Below, piece by piece: positions 1-6,775 of a DNA stretch of 9,055 nt. Position 1 is the stretch's first letter; the number at the start of each line of letters is the position of its first letter. This DNA is from Candidatus Agathobaculum merdigallinarum (GTDB lineage: Bacteria; Bacillota; Clostridia; Oscillospirales; Butyricicoccaceae): the NCBI GenBank assembly GCA_019115425.1, contig DXDO01000137.1, positions 1-9,055 of the forward strand, written 5' to 3'. The translations under genes and the position numbers were made by a program. The notes under the pieces are model-generated. The model was given only the letters and a program-made list of their open reading frames with translations. It was not told where the DNA came from and did no database searches.

Positions 1-206
1 AGAAGATCGTCGCCAGAACCTCTATCGGACAGAGAATGAATTCAGAGCTGCCGCGGACCGCTATATTGATTTTTATAATGACTGCCGTCCCCACCAGCGC
101 TTCGGATTTCTGACGCCGAATCAAGCTGAGACAGATTATGATCCCCTGTATAAGGAAATGCCTACAGTACCTGAGCAGTCCAAAAAGAGCTGCCCAATTT
201 GATGCA
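1..206 (+). mobile_element. Right end of an IS3-family insertion sequence (partial)
   Basis: The transposase tail ends at 202, and the composition and codon pattern change at about 194-206, where a GC-rich minus-strand frame begins. IS3-family elements end in CA on the 3' side. Candidate ends are CA at 195-196 or CA at 205-206, preceded by GTCCAAAAAGAGCTGC (178-193), which resembles IS150-group terminal repeats from memory. The left terminal repeat and target duplication lie outside the window, so the exact boundary is not provable. Confidence 0.6.
2..202 (+). CDS. IS3-family transposase (OrfB), C-terminal fragment
   Basis: This is the last 66 codons of an open frame that enters from the left edge and stops at TGA 200-202. 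The motif YIDFYNDCRPHQRFGFLTPN is the characteristic tail of the DDE integrase-like OrfB transposase of IS3-family elements (the 'YN..RPH..L...TP' region that follows the catalytic core). In that family the protein catalyses copy-out/paste-in transposition through a circular intermediate. The DDE residues themselves lie upstream of the window, so activity cannot be judged. The stop codon is at or just past the probable IS end, so the last residues may be encoded by target DNA. Assignment to family is firm; the subgroup (IS150-like is my guess) is not. Confidence 0.85.
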   Translation, partial: EDRRQNLYRTENEFRAAADRYIDFYNDCRPHQRFGFLTPNQAETDYDPLYKEMPTVPEQSKKSCPI

Positions 207-500
207 GCTCTCCCAATCTCCTTCCACCGTGAGCACCATGGAGCCCTCCATCTCGTCGTAGATCGTGTCGAAGATGGCCGGGGCCTCCAGAGGCTCCGGC
301 GCTTCCTCTGGGGCGGCGGTTTCCTCATATAGCGGGCAATCCGGCAGGTGGACGGTCAAGCCGTCCCCGTCCGGCTCCGCTTTTTGAGAGATGGTTCGGT
401 CTTCTGGAACAGCCTCCCAGATACTCTGGAAATCCCCCGCAATCCTCCCGCAGGCGGACCAAACCAATGACAAATAATAAACAAAGTATAATACATCCAC
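200..500 (-). pseudogene. Truncated unrecognised ORF interrupted by the IS element
   Basis: On the minus strand a frame from about 500 down to the IS end reads as plausible protein. It has GC-rich third positions, an acidic proline/glutamate-rich stretch (EETAAPEEAPEPLEAP) and then IFDTIYDEMEGSMVLTVEGD. Downstream of about 206 the frame enters the IS and ends at a stop near 162, so the original C-terminus is lost. The 5' end is unclear. A GTG at 498-500 gives a hydrophobic start, while an ATG at 514-516 in another frame gives a signal-like run (IILCLLFVIGLV) that would need a frameshift to join. Neither start has a good ribosome binding site. I do not recognise the family. It could be a secreted or membrane-anchored accessory protein broken by transposition, or chance coding bias. 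Confidence 0.35.
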
Positions 501-692
501 ACGTTGATTGGTTCATAAGTGCAAAAATTGCGGCCGCCTAAGCAGAATTTGTTGTGTTGCTGCCCGCTTTTCTGAATTGCAGTTCCAGCGGTTCCGTCGT
601 AGTATACTGATAGAAACGATAGGTTGCCGGTGTGCGCTGCCCTCCCGCAGATGCTGCGCCCGGCGGAGGACAGAACAGAGAGGAGAAGCGCC
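501..692. other. Upstream region of the sensor kinase; no gene seen
   Basis: This stretch holds no convincing gene on either strand and no AgrD-like peptide ORF. An AT-rich part just left of it contains TATAAT at 487-492 on the plus strand, and TATACT occurs at 603-608. Neither has a good -35 box at 16-18 bases; the nearest, TTGCAG 577-582, is 20 bases from TATACT. The kinase promoter therefore cannot be fixed from sequence. Confidence 0.4.
681..685 (+). promoter_or_regulatory. Ribosome binding site that sets the kinase start
   Basis: AGGAG at 681-685, within GAGAGGAG, stands 7 bases before TTG 693-695. This is the only well-spaced Shine-Dalgarno site near the 5' end, so translation probably starts at TTG 693. 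The longer in-frame option at TTG 624 and the ATG at 651 have no such site and would add a polar, low-complexity N-terminus. Confidence 0.75.
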
Positions 693-2756
693 TTGCCATA
701 CATAGAACATTTTTTGCTGGAGATCATCAAGTTTGCGACTTTTGTATTTGCCTGCGGCAGCCTGATGCGGTTCCGCTTCCGCGGGAAAACCACCGGATGG
801 ATCGCCGCCGGATTTCTGGTAGGAATCCTGGCGCTCCAGGTGGGGCTTTTTCTGGCCGGCCTGGACGAGACACTGATGCTGACTCTGCTGCCGGTCACGG
901 CCTATCTTCCCGCCATCCTTGCGGTTCACGTGCTGTCTGGCTCCGGCTTTTTACAGACCGTCTCGGTGTGGAGCGCTGGAGCTTTGCTGAATTTTACGCT
1001 GCTGTTCCTGCAAAAGCTGCTGAATCTCTGGCTCCCCCGCTACACGGTGGTGCTGGTGCTGGCGGCGGCCATTTTGCTGTGCGTCCTGGAGTTCCGTTTT
1101 CTGCGCCGCCCTTACCGCGCCTATGTGCTGGAAAACAGCAGCGGCTGGCTATTGCTGAGTTTTCCCACAGTCATGCTGTTCCTGTTGTTCTCCTACTGGG
1201 CCAACACGGTGACCGACCCCGTGCTTCTGATGCTGATCCTCCTGACCGCCCTGTCCCTGCTGGCGGTGATGGCCTGGGGGCTGGTTTCCGCGGGGGCTCT
1301 CCGGTGGACGGCGGCGGCCGAACAGGCGGCAAGGGCGCAGCTGGAGCGCCAGCGCAGGGAGTACGAGGTGCTCCGTGAAAAACTGGATCAGGGGCGGCGG
1401 TACCACCACGATATGCGTCACTATTTCCAGGTGCTGGAGGGGCTGTTCAGCGAGGCGAGGTCCCAGGAGGGGCTGGAGTACATCGGCGCCTTGAGCGGGC
1501 AGCTCAGCGAGCTGGCACCGGAGATCTGCTGCGCCAATGTGACGGTGAACGCCTTGCTCCGTTCCTATCTCAGCCAGGCCAGGGCCAGCGGCTGTCAGGC
1601 GGAGGTGAGGGCGAACATCCCCCAGGACTGTCCGGTGGACGAGATCGACCTTTGTGTGATCCTGGCCAACGGGATCGAAAACGCCATCCACGCCTGTCAG
1701 AAAAACCAAGGCACGGAAGACAAGTGGATCAAAATCAGCGCCGTGGCCCATGAGAACGGCGTGACGACGCTGAAGATCGAGAATCCCTGCCGGGAGGAGA
1801 TCGTCTTTGGCCCGGACGGTCTGCCCAAGGTCAAACCGTCCCAGGAGCACGGCATCGGACTGAAGAATGTGAAAGCTGTGGTGGACCAGTACGGCGGCGT
1901 CCTGATGTGTGAGCAGACCGACGGCGTGTTTACCCTGAAATCGGTGCTGTCTCCGCAAAAAGCGGAGAAGCCGTCGGGCAAAAGCGGCCCCACCGGAGGG
2001 GCGGCGGTCCGCGCGGTGCTGACGGTGTTGCTCTGCGTAGTCTGTCTCAACTGTATGCCGGGCTTGGCTCAGGCGCTGGAGGGGGTGCCTGTCCTTGGCC
2101 AGGCCGTCCGGATCGTGGATCTGCGCACCTATGGTCTCCGCTGGGGCGACACCGCGATCTCGGGGGAACTGCCGGTGCTGGAGGAAACCGCTCCGGCTGG
2201 GGCTTCTGGCACGGAGCCGGTCGGGAACGGAGCGGCGGAGATGGACCGGCAGACCCAAGCGTATATCGCCCAGGTGCAGGAGACCTTCCTGCAGTATGCA
2301 CTGCGGGAATATCAGGGCTATGTGGCGTCGGACACGGGGTATCGGGTGCTGCGGGACGATGCGGAGCTGCTGTCCCTGTGCTTCTACACCACCCTCAACG
2401 CCGGTGGCTCGGTGGAGTACAGCCGGTACTTCACTCTGGACAAGGCCACAGGGGAGCTCCTCGCCCTGTCCGACCTGTTTCTGGAAGGCAGCGACTACAT
2501 CGGCGCCATCAGCGCCGACATCCTGCGGCAGATGGAGGAGCAGGTGGCGGCCGGTGAGGGGGACTACTTCATCCCCGGCGGTATCTGGTCGGAGGAGGAG
2601 TGCTTCCAGACCATCGACGCCGATCAGGAATTCTATCTGGATGCGGACGGTCATCTGGTCATCGTGTTTGATGAGTATGAAGTGGCGCCGGGCTCTATGG
2701 GCATGCCCAGCTTCGTCATTGAACAGCAGGCCATAGCGGACATCCTGGCACGGTAA
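693..2756 (+). CDS. AgrC-like sensor histidine kinase fused to an RsiV-like (DUF3298) extracellular domain
   Basis: The protein is 687 residues from TTG 693. Residues 1-200 hold about six or seven hydrophobic helices, as in AgrC-type peptide sensors. A coiled-coil-like charged linker (205-235) leads to a GHKL kinase of the HPK10 class: H-box RYHHDMRHYF with probable phospho-acceptor H239, N-box NGIENAIHA (N326/N330) and G-box HGIGLKNV (386-393). HPK10 kinases normally end soon after this. Here a basic linker (422-440) is followed by a membrane helix (about 438-459) and then an extracellular segment. The LEGVPVLGQAVRIVDLRTY stretch (462-480), the DLFLEGSDYI region (594-603) and FDEYEVAPGSMG (659-670) match the RsiV/DUF3298 family, whose B. 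subtilis member is the membrane anti-sigma factor that binds lysozyme. Topology is consistent: kinase inside, RsiV-like domain outside. There is no adjacent LytTR regulator. Ligand, partner and signalling direction are inferred or unknown. Confidence 0.85.
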   Translation: MPYIEHFLLEIIKFATFVFACGSLMRFRFRGKTTGWIAAGFLVGILALQVGLFLAGLDETLMLTLLPVTAYLPAILAVHVLSGSGFLQTVSVWSAGALLNFTLLFLQKLLNLWLPRYTVVLVLAAAILLCVLEFRFLRRPYRAYVLENSSGWLLLSFPTVMLFLLFSYWANTVTDPVLLMLILLTALSLLAVMAWGLVSAGALRWTAAAEQAARAQLERQRREYEVLREKLDQGRRYHHDMRHYFQVLEGLFSEARSQEGLEYIGALSGQLSELAPEICCANVTVNALLRSYLSQARASGCQAEVRANIPQDCPVDEIDLCVILANGIENAIHACQKNQGTEDKWIKISAVAHENGVTTLKIENPCREEIVFGPDGLPKVKPSQEHGIGLKNVKAVVDQYGGVLMCEQTDGVFTLKSVLSPQKAEKPSGKSGPTGGAAVRAVLTVLLCVVCLNCMPGLAQALEGVPVLGQAVRIVDLRTYGLRWGDTAISGELPVLEETAPAGASGTEPVGNGAAEMDRQTQAYIAQVQETFLQYALREYQGYVASDTGYRVLRDDAELLSLCFYTTLNAGGSVEYSRYFTLDKATGELLALSDLFLEGSDYIGAISADILRQMEEQVAAGEGDYFIPGGIWSEEECFQTIDADQEFYLDADGHLVIVFDEYEVAPGSMGMPSFVIEQQAIADILAR

Positions 2757-2826
2757 CACGCCCTGATCGTGCAGCAGATCAGCCTATGATCTGCACAAGC
2801 CCCCTTGCGGCCTATTATCAGCTGAA

Positions 2827-2863
2827 GTGCGGCGGCGTCTATCGGACGCCGCCGCACTTTTTT
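2827..2863 (+). terminator. Strong intrinsic terminator after the kinase gene
   Basis: A perfect 13-bp GC-rich stem (2827-2839 pairing with 2845-2857) with a TATCG loop is followed by six T (2858-2863). It lies 70 bases past the kinase stop and immediately beyond the stop of the convergent helicase gene (2866). In the minus direction the stem is followed only by CTTC, so it is a weaker terminator for the helicase transcript, although the hairpin itself is shared. Confidence 0.9.
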
Positions 2864-2865
2864 CA

Positions 2866-5800
2866 TCAGAACAGGCTCAGCTGCTCGGCCGCACGGATCC
2901 TGCGGAGCGCGGTTTCACGGGAAACATCCTCGGGCAGCTCGCTTGCAAACGCCGATGATTCACCCGTTGTGGTCAGGATCAGTTCGTCCCGCGCGCGGGT
3001 CATGCCGACATAAAACAGCCGGCGCTCTTCCTCTATATCAACGGGGCCCGCCTGTGATGCAAGCGGCAATGCGCCTTTCTTGACGCCCGCCAGGATCACC
3101 GCCGGAAATTCCAGCCCCTTGGAGCCGTGCAGCGTCATCAGGCGCACCGCGCCCGACGTCCAGTTCTTTCCCACAGCGCGCTGCAGGTCGGCCTCCTGCC
3201 CGAGCGCAAGCGTTATCCACAAGCTGTGGAAATCTTTGTGGAACACCGCGGTATCGCGCAGCCGCGCGAGCGCGGCGGATGCGCCGTATTTGCTTTCCCA
3301 GCGCTCGATCAGCTTTCTCGGCTTTTCCCTGTTTATCAGCGGCAACCATTCCTCTGCCTGCGCAAGCCACAACGAAAGATATCCACAGTCTGCGGGCAAA
3401 CCGCGCAGCGCATCCGGATCAAACACAGGCATGTCCGCGCACGCTGCCTGTACCTTGCCGATCAGGTCCATTGGGCAGTCCCACAGCAGGCGCAGCGCGG
3501 TTTCGACCGCCGCCGCATCGCGTGGCTCGGCCAGCGTGCGGAAAAACGCCAACATGCCGCGCACGCTGCCGTCATCCAGAAAATCCTCTCTCCCGCTGAT
3601 GATACACGGGATGTCGTCATGCTGCAGACACTTTTCGATCAGCTCGAGCTGGCGGTGGGTGCGGCACAGCACCGCGATCTCTGAAAACGGGCGTACCGTG
3701 CGCTCCTGCCTGAGCGCCTGCGCCTCCAGCATGTCCACGCCGCCGGCAATGCGTCCGACCTCCTTGGCGACGAATACCGCTTCGGCAAAATCATCCGCGG
3801 CCCGCACCAGCCGCACTCTGGGGCCGGATAGACGGTTTGCGCACAGCACACGCGTCCCGCCCGGGTTATGCCCGATCACCGGAAGCGCCGCGGCAACAAT
3901 CTCGGGCGTGGAACGGTAGTTTTCGCGCAGGTGAATTTCGCACAGATCGTGATAATCCTCCTGCAGCCGTGCAAAGCAGCGGCTGTCTGCCCCGCGGAAG
4001 CCATAAATCGACTGGTCGGGGTCGCCGATCACAAACAGGCTTTTGCCGTTTGCGCTCCACGCGCGCACGAGTGCATACTGCACGTCGTTGATGTCCTGAA
4101 ATTCATCCACCAGAAGATGATGAAACTGCCTATATCCCGCCGTGTCGAGCTTCAGCGCCTCGGTGAGCAGATCGTCGAAGTCCAGCGTACCCAGTGCTTT
4201 CAGGCGGGCGCAGTAGTCCTCATATAGCGCGCTGTCCAGCCCCGCGTCCGCAGGGGACGCGCCGCTCTTAACGCGCGAGACCGCCCGCAGCAAGCCCCTG
4301 GCATTCCCTTTTGCTCCATGAACGCGCAGCACCTCCTCTGCGATCGTCAGTGCCTCGCCCTGCGTAACAAGGCGCACATCGCCCAGCAGTTTCAGACAGA
4401 TCGCGTGGAAAGTGCCGATGGTCATGCCCCGCACCGCGCGCTTGCCGCCCAGCCTTTGTTCCAGCCTGGCTCGCATTTCAGCGGCGGCCTGATTGGTAAA
4501 GGTGACGGCGGTGATCTCGTCCGGCCGCACCCCGCGCTCCTCCACCAGATGGGCGATGCGCGCAACCAGCGTTTTGGTTTTGCCGGTGCCCGGTCCCGCC
4601 ACGACTGCGACAACAGCCTGCTCTGCGCACACCGCCGACTGCTGTTCAGGGTTCAGTGTCTCCGTGGGGGAGTTGGCGGAAACTTTTTCCGGCGCGGCTT
4701 TCGCTTTGGGCAGCGCGTGCTGCTTGATTACGGGGTCCGCCTTGATGATCTGCACGCCAAACAGTGAAATCTGCCCCTGATACTGCTCAATTTCATCAGG
4801 CGTGAGCAGAGAGATCGTGCCGTATTCGCCGTCAAAGCCCGGGCGGCGCTGCACCTGTCCCGCACGCAGGCGGCGGATGCCTTCGGCCACGCACGATCCC
4901 GCGACCGCTGCAATATCCGCAATGGATGCTTCGCGCAAAACGAAGAATTCGCTCCCCAGTTCAGCAAGCAGACGCTCATACTGCGCGAGCGTCTTTTTCG
5001 CAGTCGGGGACGCTCTGGTCGAGGCCGCGATCGCCTCAGGCAGGGGGGCGAGGCTTTCAAACGGCTTGGCGCCCTGCAGGCAGAATCCTGCCGGACGGTC
5101 GGCCAATTCTTCCACGCGATGCTCCACGCCGATGGTCAGCTTTTTGCCGCATACCGGACACAGCCCGCCGCGCGCTGCGCTTTCGCTGGGCGTCAGACAC
5201 ACGCCGCAGCTGCGGTGGCCGTCCAGATGGTACTTCCCCTCCTCGGGGAAAAACTCGATCGTGCCGGTAAATCCCTCTCCCGTGCGGACGGCGCGCATGA
5301 GCAACGGGTAATCGCGCTCTCCCTCGACCAAGTTGGCTTCCCGCCCCAGCTTGGACGGCGAGTGCGCATCCGAATGCGAGACCAGCGTCAGCCCGTCGAG
5401 CGCGGATACACGCCAGTTCATCGGCGGGTCGGAGGACAGTCCGGTCTCGACCGCGTGAATATGCGGGGTAAGGTCGCCGAAGCATTCCTCAATCGTGTTG
5501 AAGCCTGAAAACGCGCCTAACATGGAAAAGTGCGGCGTCCAGATATGCGCGGGGATCAGCTCCGCATCCGGACAGGCGTCCAGCGTCAGCTCAAGCAGGT
5601 CGCGGCTGTCAAGCCCGAGGATAGGACGGCCATCCGACCGGATATTGCCGACAGCCTCGAGCCGCGCGGCAAGCTCGTCCGCAGCTTCCAGACTGGGCAG
5701 GAGGATCACGTTATGTACCTTGCGGGTTTTGCCATCCCGCTTATAGATCGAACTGATCTCGCCTGTGACGATAAAGCGCGGGGCGCCGTCCGGCGCTGTG

Positions 5801-6018
5801 CCGTGCAGCCGGTATTCCTCCTTGAGGGTATACACGCCCTCCCCCGCCGGCTCAAGCTGCTCCTTCAGTTCCTCCCGCCATGCGGGATGGGTGAAGTCGC
5901 CTGTCCCGATAAGGCCGATTCCCTTGCGGCGCGCCCACCAGTCCAGATGGGGCGCATCACAGTCGCGGCTGGTTGCGCGGGAAAAGCGGGAATGGATATG
6001 CAGATCGGCAATATACAT
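2866..6018 (-). CDS. Endonuclease Q-like PHP nuclease fused to a UvrD/PcrA-type helicase
   Basis: The protein is 1050 residues, with ATG at 6018 preceded by GGAGG at 10 bases. Residues 1 to about 425 match the EndoQ branch of PHP phosphoesterases: DLHIHS (5-10), GTGDFTHP (38-45), HIWTPHFSML (158-167), E191, SHSDAHS (214-220) and a four-cysteine zinc knuckle (C271, C274, C287, C290). EndoQ cuts 5' of deaminated bases and abasic sites. A flexible linker (about 426-452) joins a superfamily 1A helicase: Q-motif LNPEQQ (455-460), Walker A AGPGTGKT (474-481), Walker B VDEFQD (637-642), GDPDQSIYGFRG (665-676), ENYRST (699-704), TLHGSKGLEF (962-971) and YVGMTRAR (1003-1010). The helicase part is about 600 residues, shorter than the roughly 720 of PcrA, so the 1B/2B subdomains look reduced. 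All motifs needed for both activities appear intact. QISLF (416-420) and C-terminal QLSLF resemble beta-clamp-binding motifs. Likely role: lesion incision coupled to unwinding. Confidence 0.88.
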   Translation of the reverse strand: MYIADLHIHSRFSRATSRDCDAPHLDWWARRKGIGLIGTGDFTHPAWREELKEQLEPAGEGVYTLKEEYRLHGTAPDGAPRFIVTGEISSIYKRDGKTRKVHNVILLPSLEAADELAARLEAVGNIRSDGRPILGLDSRDLLELTLDACPDAELIPAHIWTPHFSMLGAFSGFNTIEECFGDLTPHIHAVETGLSSDPPMNWRVSALDGLTLVSHSDAHSPSKLGREANLVEGERDYPLLMRAVRTGEGFTGTIEFFPEEGKYHLDGHRSCGVCLTPSESAARGGLCPVCGKKLTIGVEHRVEELADRPAGFCLQGAKPFESLAPLPEAIAASTRASPTAKKTLAQYERLLAELGSEFFVLREASIADIAAVAGSCVAEGIRRLRAGQVQRRPGFDGEYGTISLLTPDEIEQYQGQISLFGVQIIKADPVIKQHALPKAKAAPEKVSANSPTETLNPEQQSAVCAEQAVVAVVAGPGTGKTKTLVARIAHLVEERGVRPDEITAVTFTNQAAAEMRARLEQRLGGKRAVRGMTIGTFHAICLKLLGDVRLVTQGEALTIAEEVLRVHGAKGNARGLLRAVSRVKSGASPADAGLDSALYEDYCARLKALGTLDFDDLLTEALKLDTAGYRQFHHLLVDEFQDINDVQYALVRAWSANGKSLFVIGDPDQSIYGFRGADSRCFARLQEDYHDLCEIHLRENYRSTPEIVAAALPVIGHNPGGTRVLCANRLSGPRVRLVRAADDFAEAVFVAKEVGRIAGGVDMLEAQALRQERTVRPFSEIAVLCRTHRQLELIEKCLQHDDIPCIISGREDFLDDGSVRGMLAFFRTLAEPRDAAAVETALRLLWDCPMDLIGKVQAACADMPVFDPDALRGLPADCGYLSLWLAQAEEWLPLINREKPRKLIERWESKYGASAALARLRDTAVFHKDFHSLWITLALGQEADLQRAVGKNWTSGAVRLMTLHGSKGLEFPAVILAGVKKGALPLASQAGPVDIEEERRLFYVGMTRARDELILTTTGESSAFASELPEDVSRETALRRIRAAEQLSLF
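2911..2926 (-). other. Degenerate parS-like 16-mer inside the helicase gene
   Basis: On the minus strand the bases read TGTTTCCCGTGAAACC, matching 14 of 16 positions of the ParB site TGTTTCACGTGAAACA. The differences are at positions 7 and 16. It encodes the DVSRET stretch (residues 1031-1036) of the EndoQ-helicase, the same peptide that a perfect parS yields in this frame. The changed central base may weaken or abolish ParB binding, so it may be a decayed site or chance. Confidence 0.3.
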
Positions 6019-6057
6019 GAAGCGCGTCCCTCCAAGCGGCGTAAAATTGCTGTTTTC

Positions 6058-6086
6058 ATTATATCCTGTTTTACCGCGCAGGGCAA
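6058..6086 (-). promoter_or_regulatory. Sigma-A type promoter of the EndoQ-helicase gene
   Basis: On the minus strand TTGCCC (6086-6081) and a perfect TATAAT (6063-6058) are separated by 17 bases. Transcription would start around 6051, giving a leader of about 33 bases before ATG 6018. No LexA box is evident, so SOS control is not supported by the sequence. Confidence 0.75.
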
Positions 6087-6098
6087 CGGCCGAACGGT

Positions 6099-6127
6099 TT
6101 GCATTTCCCCGGGAAATGCGCTATACT
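6099..6127 (+). promoter_or_regulatory. Promoter of the SGNH hydrolase gene, with palindrome in its spacer
   Basis: TTGCAT (6099-6104) and TATACT (6122-6127) are 17 bases apart, a good sigma-A match. Transcription would start near 6134, about 33 bases before ATG 6167. The spacer is almost filled by the palindrome 6101-6119. The promoter stands back to back with the helicase promoter, the two -35 boxes being 12 bases apart. Confidence 0.75.
6101..6119. repeat. 19-bp palindrome, candidate operator
   Basis: GCATTTCCC (6101-6109), a central C, and GGGAAATGC (6111-6119) form a perfect 9-bp inverted repeat. It overlaps the -35 box and fills the spacer of the SGNH hydrolase promoter, ending 2 bases before the -10. 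It lies upstream of the expected start site, so a DNA operator is more likely than an RNA hairpin. The regulator is unknown. Confidence 0.55.
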
Positions 6128-6166
6128 GATGCCAAATCAAGGGATAAGAAGCGGGGGCACAGCGCG

Positions 6167-6745
6167 ATGAAAAAGATCGTTTGTATCGGGGACTCCAACA
6201 CCTGGGGCTATGACCCGCGCGGATACGGCGGCGGCCGGTATCCGGCAGAGGTGCGCTGGACCGCGCTGCTGGATCATTTTCCGGAATGGTGGATCGTCAA
6301 TCTCGGGGAAAACGGCCGCGAGATCCCGCACAGCGCATTTGCGCTGCGCATACTCGGGCAGCAGCTCGCCGCGCTCGGGCCGTTTGACGGGATCTGCGTC
6401 ATGCTGGGCGCAAACGACCTGCTCTGCGGCGCTTCCCCTGCGGCGGCGGCCGCGCGGATGGAAGATCTGCTTGACCGGCTGGACGCATACGGTGTGCCGC
6501 TGCTGCTCATTGCGCCGCCGCAATTTTGTCACGGAACATTGGTGGCGGACGAACGGTTGATTCACGCATCCGCGCGTCTCACCGGGCTGTACCGTGCGCT
6601 CGCGCAAGACCGCGGGCTTGCCTTTGCGGATGCGGGGAAATGGGACATACCGCTTGCGTATGACGACGTACACTTCACCGAGGAAGGACATGCAAAGTTT
6701 GCGGAAAGGGCGCAGGAGGCGTTTATACAGGCGTTCGGCACATAA
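6167..6745 (+). CDS. SGNH/GDSL-family hydrolase (small esterase-like)
   Basis: The protein is 192 residues, the typical size for single-domain SGNH hydrolases. Block I is IGDSNTWGY with nucleophile S10, block III is GAND (N83) and block V is DDVHFTEEGH with the D166/H169 pair, so the catalytic set looks complete. An oxyanion glycine is likely G49 in LGENGRE. There is no signal peptide, so it is probably cytoplasmic. The family includes acyl esterases, thioesterases and carbohydrate deacetylases, and the substrate cannot be told from sequence. The start at ATG 6167 fits the MKKIVCIGDS family beginning, but its ribosome binding site (GGGGG at 6152-6156) is poor. An open frame continues far upstream but is an antisense shadow of the helicase gene. 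It is monocistronic, with its own promoter and a terminator right after the stop. Confidence 0.88.
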   Translation: MKKIVCIGDSNTWGYDPRGYGGGRYPAEVRWTALLDHFPEWWIVNLGENGREIPHSAFALRILGQQLAALGPFDGICVMLGANDLLCGASPAAAAARMEDLLDRLDAYGVPLLLIAPPQFCHGTLVADERLIHASARLTGLYRALAQDRGLAFADAGKWDIPLAYDDVHFTEEGHAKFAERAQEAFIQAFGT

Positions 6746-6773
6746 AAAAGCAGAGGATGCTCCCCTGCTTTTC
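6744..6773. terminator. Bidirectional terminator between SGNH hydrolase and glycosylase genes
   Basis: AAAAGCAG (6746-6753) pairs with CTGCTTTT (6765-6772) around a partly paired loop that adds two G-C pairs. The plus strand ends in four T, while the minus strand ends in six T (from 6749-6744). It can therefore serve both converging genes and is probably stronger for the glycosylase. It overlaps the hydrolase stop codon at 6743-6745. Confidence 0.75.
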
Positions 6774-6775
6774 TG

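Noticed and set aside
508..705. Possible AgrD-like signal peptide gene upstream of the kinase
   Set aside because: The short frames here are arginine-rich, with no amphipathic leader, no conserved cysteine in an AgrD-like context and no ribosome binding site.
1149..2759. 536-codon minus-strand open frame opposite the kinase gene
   Set aside because: It is a GC-rich antisense shadow: histidine/arginine/glutamine-rich, without recognisable motifs, while the plus strand carries a clear kinase.
3213..3221. Perfect DnaA box TTATCCACA, with related sites near 3379 and 7033
   Set aside because: They are scattered inside coding sequence (helicase and glycosylase genes), are not clustered, and have no AT-rich unwinding region. 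They encode ordinary residues, so they are not an origin.
6091..6104. LexA-like sequence starting CGAAC at the SGNH hydrolase promoter
   Set aside because: The second half-site does not fit the Firmicute LexA consensus CGAAC-N4-GTTCG, so SOS control is not supported.
5765..6166. Long plus-strand open frame extending the SGNH hydrolase upstream by about 134 codons
   Set aside because: It lies antisense to the EndoQ module, has no family match and crosses the mapped promoter; the family N-terminus begins at ATG 6167.
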